Shown piece by piece: positions 59,448 through 64,000 of a stretch of DNA of 64,000 bases. The DNA comes from Nakamurella alba. GTDB lineage: Bacteria; Actinomycetota; Actinomycetes; Mycobacteriales; Nakamurellaceae. Where the stretch lies: positions 29,274-93,273 of the forward strand of contig NZ_WLYK01000007.1 of the NCBI RefSeq assembly GCF_009707545.1. Direction: 5' to 3'. The translations under genes were made by a program, and so were the position numbers. Every line of letters starts with the position of its first letter. Positions within the stretch are counted from its first letter, which is position 1. The notes under the pieces are model-generated. The model worked only from the letters and a program-made list of their open reading frames with translations. It did not search any database and was not told the DNA's origin.

Positions 59448-61655
59448 CTACCGGAAGCGGCGCAGTCGCAGACTGTTGGTCACCACGAAGACCGAGCTGA
59501 ACGCCATCGCCGCCCCGGCGAACATGGGGTTCAGCAGGCCGAGCGCGGCCAGCGGGATGCCGGCGACGTTGTAGGCGAAGGCCCAGAACAGGTTGCCCTT
59601 GATCACCGCGAGGGTGCGGCGGGACAGCCGGATCGCGTCCGCGACCAGCCCGGGCTCGCCGCGGACCAGGGTCAGGTCGGCCGCCTCGATGGCGGCGTCG
59701 GCCCCGGTGCCCATGGCGATCCCCAGGTCGGCGGTGGCCAGCGCCGCGGCGTCGTTCACCCCGTCACCGACCATCGCGACGGTGCGGCCCTGCGCCTGCA
59801 ACCGCTCGATCTCGGCGACCTTGCCCTCCGGCAGCACCCCGGCGACCACCTCGTCGATGCCGAGCTCGCGGGCCACCGCCTGCGCGGCGGCCGCGTGGTC
59901 ACCGGTCAACAGCACAGGCGTCAGCCCCAGCGCGCGCAGCCGGTGGACCGCCTGTGCCGCATCGGCTTTGATCTCGTCGCCGACCACCAGCAGACCCCGG
60001 ACCCGACCGGACCAGCCCACGGCGACCACGGTGCGGCCACTGCGTCCGGCCTCCTCGAAGGCGGCGGCGAGGTCGGCGGGCAGGTCGAGGCCCGCGTCGG
60101 TCAGCAACTGCGGCCGGCCGACCAGCACCTCACCGGTCCCGTCGACGGCGGCGCGCACGCCCAGGCCGGCGGTGGAGGTGAAGTCGTGGACCACCGGCAG
60201 GGCGAGCCCGGAGGTCTGCGCCGCCGTGACCACCGCGCGGGCGATCGGGTGCTCCGATCCCTGCTCCGCCGCGGCGGCGACCGCCAGCACGAGATCCCTG
60301 TCCTCGCCGATGACCTCGTGCAGCGTCATCACCCCGGTGGTCACCGTGCCGGTCTTGTCCAGCACCACGGTGTCCACCTCCCGGGTGGACTCCAGCACCT
60401 CCGGCCCCTTGATCAGGATCCCGAGCTGGGCGCCGCGGCCGGTACCGACCAGCAACGCGGTCGGCGTCGCCAGCCCGAGCGCACAGGGGCAGGCGATGAT
60501 CAGCACGGCCACCGCGGCGGTGAACGCTCCGCCGACTCCGCCGCCGGCCAGCAGCCACACCGCGAAGGTCAGCACGGTGATGCCCAGCACCACCGGTACG
60601 AAGATGCCGGAGATCCGGTCCGCCAACCGCTGGACCCGCGCCTTGCCGCTCTGCGCCTGCTCCACCAGGGTCGCGATCCGGGACAGCTGGGTGTCCTTGC
60701 CGACCCGGGTGGCCCGCACCACCAACCGGCCGCCGGTGTTCACCGTCGCACCGATCACCGTGTCCCCGGCCGCGACCTCGACCGGCACCGACTCACCGGT
60801 GAGCAGCGAGGTGTCGATCGCGGAGTGCCCGCTGACCACCACGCCGTCCGTTGCGATCGCCGCACCGGGCCGCACCACGAAGTGGTCGCCGACGGCGAGA
60901 CGCTCCACCGGCACGCTGATCTCGGCCGTCGAGCCGGGACCGTCGGGCAGCAGCAGGGCCTCCTTCGCCCCCAGGTGCAGCAGCGCCTGCAGCGCCGCAC
61001 CCGACCGCCGCTTGGCCCGGGCCTCGAGGTACCGGCCGGTCAACAGGAAGGTGGTCACGCCGGCGGCGGCCTCCAGGTAGATCTGCCCGGCGCCGTCACC
61101 CCGTTGCAGGGTGAACTCGAAGCCGTGGGTCATGCCGATCATGCCGGCGTGCCCCCAGACCAGCGCGTACACCGACCAGGCCAGTGCGGCGAGAGTGCCG
61201 ATGCTGACCAGGGTGTCCATGGTGGAGGCGCCGTGCCGGGCGTTGACCGCGGCGGCCTTGTGGAACGGCCAGCCGCCCCACAGCACCGCCGGCAGCGCCA
61301 GCGCCAGCGAGAGCCACTGCCAGTAGTCGAACTGCCAGGCGGGGACCATCGCCAGCACCACGACCGGCACCGACAGCGCGGCCGTGACCACCAGTCGGCG
61401 TCGCAGACCGGCGATCTCCGCGCCGGAGTCGTCCTCGGCCTCCGGCTCCGGGACCGACGCCGAATAACCGGCTTTCGCGACGGTGGCGATGAGATCCTCG
61501 GTGGGAACCGTGATGTGGTCGAACGTCACGGTCGCCCGCTCGGTGGCGTAGTTGACCGTGGCCTGTACGCCGTCCATCCGGTTCAGCTTCTTCTCGATCC
61601 GGGCCGCACAGCTGGTGCAGGTCATGCCCTGGATGTCGAGTTCGACCGGGGTCAT
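59448..61655 (-). CDS. copA: Copper-exporting P1B-type ATPase
   Basis: 735 residues from ATG 61655. One N-terminal metal-binding domain has M-T-C-T-S-C (Cys13, Cys16). The eight TM helices include the transport motif A-C-P-C-A-L-G. The actuator loop has T-G-E-S, the phosphorylation site is D-K-T-G-T, and the ATP domain has S-E-H-P (the P1B His-Pro pair) and G-D-G-V-N-D. The CPC motif with one CxxC domain fits Cu+ export. It follows copZ by one base and is transcribed from the CsoR-controlled promoter. Confidence 0.95.
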   Translation of the reverse strand: MTPVELDIQGMTCTSCAARIEKKLNRMDGVQATVNYATERATVTFDHITVPTEDLIATVAKAGYSASVPEPEAEDDSGAEIAGLRRRLVVTAALSVPVVVLAMVPAWQFDYWQWLSLALALPAVLWGGWPFHKAAAVNARHGASTMDTLVSIGTLAALAWSVYALVWGHAGMIGMTHGFEFTLQRGDGAGQIYLEAAAGVTTFLLTGRYLEARAKRRSGAALQALLHLGAKEALLLPDGPGSTAEISVPVERLAVGDHFVVRPGAAIATDGVVVSGHSAIDTSLLTGESVPVEVAAGDTVIGATVNTGGRLVVRATRVGKDTQLSRIATLVEQAQSGKARVQRLADRISGIFVPVVLGITVLTFAVWLLAGGGVGGAFTAAVAVLIIACPCALGLATPTALLVGTGRGAQLGILIKGPEVLESTREVDTVVLDKTGTVTTGVMTLHEVIGEDRDLVLAVAAAAEQGSEHPIARAVVTAAQTSGLALPVVHDFTSTAGLGVRAAVDGTGEVLVGRPQLLTDAGLDLPADLAAAFEEAGRSGRTVVAVGWSGRVRGLLVVGDEIKADAAQAVHRLRALGLTPVLLTGDHAAAAQAVARELGIDEVVAGVLPEGKVAEIERLQAQGRTVAMVGDGVNDAAALATADLGIAMGTGADAAIEAADLTLVRGEPGLVADAIRLSRRTLAVIKGNLFWAFAYNVAGIPLAALGLLNPMFAGAAMAFSSVFVVTNSLRLRRFR

Positions 61656-61656
61656 G

Positions 61657-61860
61657 TCACACCAACCGGTACCCGGCCTCGTCGACGGCCGCGGCCACCG
61701 CGGTCCGCTCGAGGTCGTGCTCGGAGGTGACGACGACAGCGCCGGTGGACAGGTCGATCTCGACGCCGCTGACACCCGGGATCGCCGAGACCTCCTCGGT
61801 CACCGCGGACACGCAGTGCCCGCAGGTCATCCCGGTCACGGTGTAGGTCGCAACAGTCAT
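61657..61860 (-). CDS. copZ: Copper chaperone, HMA domain
   Basis: 67 residues forming a single heavy-metal-associated domain: M-T-C-G-H-C near residues 11-16 binds Cu+, followed by the beta-alpha-beta-beta-alpha-beta pattern ending D-E-A-G-Y-R-L. It hands Cu+ to CopA. One base separates it from copA and 60 bases from csoR, in one operon. Confidence 0.93.
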   Translation of the reverse strand: MTVATYTVTGMTCGHCVSAVTEEVSAIPGVSGVEIDLSTGAVVVTSEHDLERTAVAAAVDEAGYRLV

Positions 61861-61920
61861 GGTCGTGCCTCTCTCGTCTCGTGAATGGTGGTGCGCCCGG
61901 TCAGGGCAGGAACAGCGGTC

Positions 61921-62211
61921 TCAGGAACGGACCAGCCGGGCGATGGCGTCGGACGCCTCCTTGAGCTTGGCGTCCTTCTCCGCCCCGCCGGCCACCGCCG
62001 CCTCGACCAGGCAGTGGTTCATGTGCTCGTCGAGCAGGCCCAGGGCGACCGACTGCAGTGCCTTCGTCATCGCCGACACCTGGGTGAGGATGTCGATGCA
62101 GTACTCCTCGTTCTCGACCATCCGCTGCAGGCCACGGGCCTGCCCCTCGATGCGCCGGAGTCGCTTGAGGTAGTCGTCCTTCTGGCCCATGTACCCGGGA
62201 TGCGCTGCCAT
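61921..62211 (-). CDS. csoR: CsoR-type copper-sensing repressor
   Basis: 96 residues from ATG 62211. The Cu+-binding triad of M. tuberculosis CsoR (Cys36, His61, Cys65) matches Cys38 (E-Y-C-I-D-I-L), His63 and Cys67 (D-E-H-M-N-H-C) with a constant offset of two. R-R-I-E-G-Q-A-R-G near 19-27 is the DNA-binding helix. As first gene of csoR-copZ-copA it represses the operon until Cu+ binds. A matching palindrome lies just upstream. Confidence 0.95.
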   Translation of the reverse strand: MAAHPGYMGQKDDYLKRLRRIEGQARGLQRMVENEEYCIDILTQVSAMTKALQSVALGLLDEHMNHCLVEAAVAGGAEKDAKLKEASDAIARLVRS

Positions 62212-62220
62212 GCCGCACAC

Positions 62221-62239
62221 CATACCCCCCTAGGGTATG
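62221..62239. promoter_or_regulatory. CsoR operator
   Basis: CATACCC (62221-62227) and GGGTATG (62233-62239) form a perfect inverted repeat around CCCTA, matching the G/C-tract palindromes of CsoR boxes. It lies 10 bases upstream of the csoR start codon, so it overlaps the promoter or the 5' end of the transcript. Confidence 0.85.
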
Positions 62240-62292
62240 GATCGCCAGTGACCTCCGGAACAGGCCCGCCGGGAACGCCCGGCCGGGGAGGG

Positions 62293-63003
62293 TCAGAAGT
62301 GGTCGGCCAGGTCGGTGAACCGGGTGAGGGTGAGGATGCCGGTGTCGGCCGGGTCGAGGTCGGCGTGGTCCAGCACCCAGGTGTGCACGTTGGGCAGATG
62401 CACGGCGCGCATGCCGACGGCCCGCGCCGGCAGGATGTCCGAGCGCGGCGAGTTGCCGATCATCCAGGTGGTGGCCGGGTCCAGGGACCGCTCGCCGAGC
62501 AGCGAGCGATAGGTGTGCTCGTCCTTCTCCCGGACGATGTGCACGCTGCGGAAGTGCGGGGCCAGCCCGGACACGTCGATCTTGGCCTGCTGCTCGGCCT
62601 GCGCGCCCTTGGTCAGCATCATCAGGTGGTGCCGGCCGCCGAGCAGGGTCAGCGTGTCGGCCACCCCCGGCATCAGCTCGATGCGGTGCTCCAGCAAGGC
62701 CACCGCCAGTTCCTCGATGTGCGCGATCTCCTCGCTGCTGGCCGGGCGCTCCCGCAGGGTGCGGAAGCAGGCGGCGAGGGACTGCAGGAAAACGGCGCTG
62801 CCGTAGCCGTGCACGGCGGTGTCGGCGCGCTCGATGTCGTCCAGGATGGCCCGGATCGCGTCCCGGTCCAGGGTCGGGTGGTCGAGCCAGCCGATGAAGT
62901 CGGCGATGACCTGCTCGAACAGCTTGTTGTTCTCCCAGAGCGTGTCGTCGGCGTCGAAGATGAGTGTCTGGCCGGGTTGCCGCAGGCCGCCGGGGATGTC
63001 CAC
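62293..63003 (-). CDS. HAD-superfamily hydrolase
   Basis: 236 residues from GTG 63003; ATG 63054 would add 17 residues but has no RBS. Motif I is L-I-F-D-A-D-D-T-L-W-E-N-N near residue 13, motif II L-T-K-G near 120, and motifs III/IV include W-M-I-G-N-S-P-R-S-D near 175. This is a typical subclass IA phosphatase with a helical cap (about 20-95). The substrate is unknown; N-S-P-R-S-D in place of the common G-D-S/T-x-x-D loop is noted. It is divergent from the SDR at 63085. Confidence 0.85.
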   Translation of the reverse strand: MDIPGGLRQPGQTLIFDADDTLWENNKLFEQVIADFIGWLDHPTLDRDAIRAILDDIERADTAVHGYGSAVFLQSLAACFRTLRERPASSEEIAHIEELAVALLEHRIELMPGVADTLTLLGGRHHLMMLTKGAQAEQQAKIDVSGLAPHFRSVHIVREKDEHTYRSLLGERSLDPATTWMIGNSPRSDILPARAVGMRAVHLPNVHTWVLDHADLDPADTGILTLTRFTDLADHF

Positions 63004-63084
63004 GGCACGTTTGTACTCCGGATCCGCCCCGCGGCGACAGCGGATTGCCTGCATACCATGATCGTCGAGCCCGGAGGAGAGCCT

Positions 63085-63885
63085 GTGACCGCGTCCTACC
63101 CACCCGTGTCCCCGATGTCCGTCGACCTGCGCGGCAAGGTGGCGGTGGTGACCGGGGCCGCCTCCGGCATCGGGCTCGCCGTGGCGATGAACCTGGCCGC
63201 GGCCGGTGCACAGGTGCTGGCCACCGACCGGGACCCGACCGGCCTGGACGCGCTGGCTGCCGCCACCGGGGAGTTCGACGTCCGGACCTTCCCGGCCGAC
63301 CTGCTCGACCCGTCGGCACCGCAGGCGATCGTGGCGGCCGCGCTGGAGGCGTTCGGCGGGCTGCACATCCTCGCCTGCTGCGCCGGGATCTTCGAGACGG
63401 CAGCCGTCGAGGACGTCACCCCGGAGAGCTTCGACCGGGTCATCGGGGTGAACCTCAAGGCGCCGGTGTTCCTGGTCGGCGCGGCGAAACCGCATCTCGC
63501 GCCGGGATCCGCGGTGGTGCTGATCGCCTCCGGCACCTCCCTCGGACCGACCGGCTACCAGGGCGTCTACGCCGCGTCGAAGGCCGGCATCGCCACGCTG
63601 GCTGCCTCCCTCGCCGCCGAGCTGGCGCCGCAGGGCATCCGGGTCAACGCGCTCTCCCCCGGCTTCACCGACACCCCGATGATCGCCGCGTCCATGGCCG
63701 ACAAGGTGCTGGCAGCGACCGTCACCGAGGCCACTCCGGACCGCTCCATCGGCACCCCGCAGGACGTCGCCGGCGCGCTGCTCTTCCTGGTCTCCGACGG
63801 CGCCCGGCACATCCACGGCATCAACCTCCCGGTCGACGGCGGCTTCAGCCAGGTGTCGGTGACCCCCGCCCTCTTCGCCGACTGA
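63085..63885 (+). CDS. Short-chain dehydrogenase/reductase
   Basis: 266 residues from GTG 63085, which has GGAGGA upstream. Cofactor motif T-G-A-A-S-G-I-G near residue 22, an Asp after the second strand (A-T-D-R-D) suggesting NAD(H), C-A-G replacing the usual N-A-G, catalytic Ser in I-A-S-G-T-S, Tyr-Lys in Y-A-A-S-K, and G-I-N-L-P-V-D-G-G at the end. The substrate is unknown; an alcohol, sugar or hydroxy acid oxidation is typical. It is the last complete gene in the window. Confidence 0.9.
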   Translation: MTASYPPVSPMSVDLRGKVAVVTGAASGIGLAVAMNLAAAGAQVLATDRDPTGLDALAAATGEFDVRTFPADLLDPSAPQAIVAAALEAFGGLHILACCAGIFETAAVEDVTPESFDRVIGVNLKAPVFLVGAAKPHLAPGSAVVLIASGTSLGPTGYQGVYAASKAGIATLAASLAAELAPQGIRVNALSPGFTDTPMIAASMADKVLAATVTEATPDRSIGTPQDVAGALLFLVSDGARHIHGINLPVDGGFSQVSVTPALFAD

Positions 63886-63919
63886 CAGCCGCCCTAACCT
63901 GCGCCAACGTCCTGCACCC

Positions 63920-63990
63920 AGTGAGTTATAGCTCACTGTGTTGTGTCACGACTTCGCTGACACTTGATGTGTCAATACTTCGCTGACACT
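63920..63990. repeat. Repeats at the window edge, possible mobile-element end
   Basis: AGTGAG (63920-63925) and CTCACT (63932-63937) form an inverted repeat. Two 23-bp near-identical units then follow at 63942-63964 and 63968-63990 (26-bp period, two mismatches), each framed by GTGTCA and TGACAC. Such tandem sites with internal inverted repeats resemble transposase-binding ends. No transposase frame is visible before the window ends. Confidence 0.5.
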
Positions 63991-64000
63991 CGTGGTCATT

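Overview
The window is a stretch of very GC-rich DNA with dense gene packing, many GTG starts and frequent ATGA/GTGA stop-start overlaps. The families present (ECF42-type sigma factors with DGPF partners, LAL-type LuxR regulators, a PucR regulator, CsoR-type copper control, an actinobacterial Nei-like glycosylase, an M13 peptidase) point to a chromosomal segment of a soil-type actinomycete (Actinomycetota). The genus cannot be fixed from this sequence. No rRNA, tRNA, CRISPR array, prophage or complete insertion sequence was found.

Layout. 1-5650: end of a zinc-type dehydrogenase, a PucR regulator, a YceI-like protein, a TerC membrane protein, a DGPF protein with its ECF42 sigma factor, and a small Cys-rich protein. 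5706-9261: a winged-helix protein coupled to a xylulokinase-like sugar kinase and a zinc polyol dehydrogenase. 9290-15252: MFS exporter, CitE-like lyase, CaiB-type CoA transferase, cyclase-family hydrolase and MmgE/PrpD protein. 15253-16017 is non-coding and repeat-rich. 16018-34404 is a 17-gene minus-strand run: methyltransferase, small coiled-coil protein, SDR, three-domain RidA protein, VOC protein, amidohydrolase, acyl-adenylating enzyme, Asp/Glu/hydantoin racemase-family protein, a peptide-type ABC importer with two alpha/beta hydrolases and a CMD protein embedded in it, a second amidohydrolase and an IclR regulator. 34587-37695: a divergent FAD flavoprotein and hydantoinase. 37912-64000: mostly separate units: Nei, CspA, M13 peptidase, two large convergent LuxR-type STAND regulators, transporter, glutathionyl-hydroquinone reductase-like protein, GT-C glycosyltransferase, flavoprotein disulfide oxidoreductase, second DGPF/ECF42 pair, quinone oxidoreductase, CapA lipoprotein, VOC protein, MBL/MarR pair, csoR-copZ-copA copper operon, HAD hydrolase and an SDR. 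The right edge carries repeats that resemble a mobile-element end.

How the genes work together. The main interest is 9290-37695. It combines ring-opening amidohydrolases (hydantoinase, two deaminase-type amidohydrolases, a cyclase-family hydrolase), a RidA enamine/imine protein, a racemase-family protein, CoA activation (AMP-dependent ligase, CaiB) and C-C cleavage (CitE), fed by a peptide-type ABC importer. This reads as a catabolic pathway for an imported cyclic amide, ureide or other N-heterocycle; the substrate is not identified. Four promoters of this region share a 25-bp operator of fixed geometry, GGAAC-N3-GTTCC-N7-GGAAC. That is the palindrome-plus-direct-repeat layout known for IclR-family regulators such as PcaU/PobR, and one IclR gene sits at the end of the cluster. 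The proposed regulon is an inference, but the shared motif is directly visible.

Other repeated structure: a ~130-bp palindromic interspersed element present twice in opposite orientation (1312-1439, 37704-37835), and a 70-bp-period tandem array with palindromic cores (about 15650-15990).
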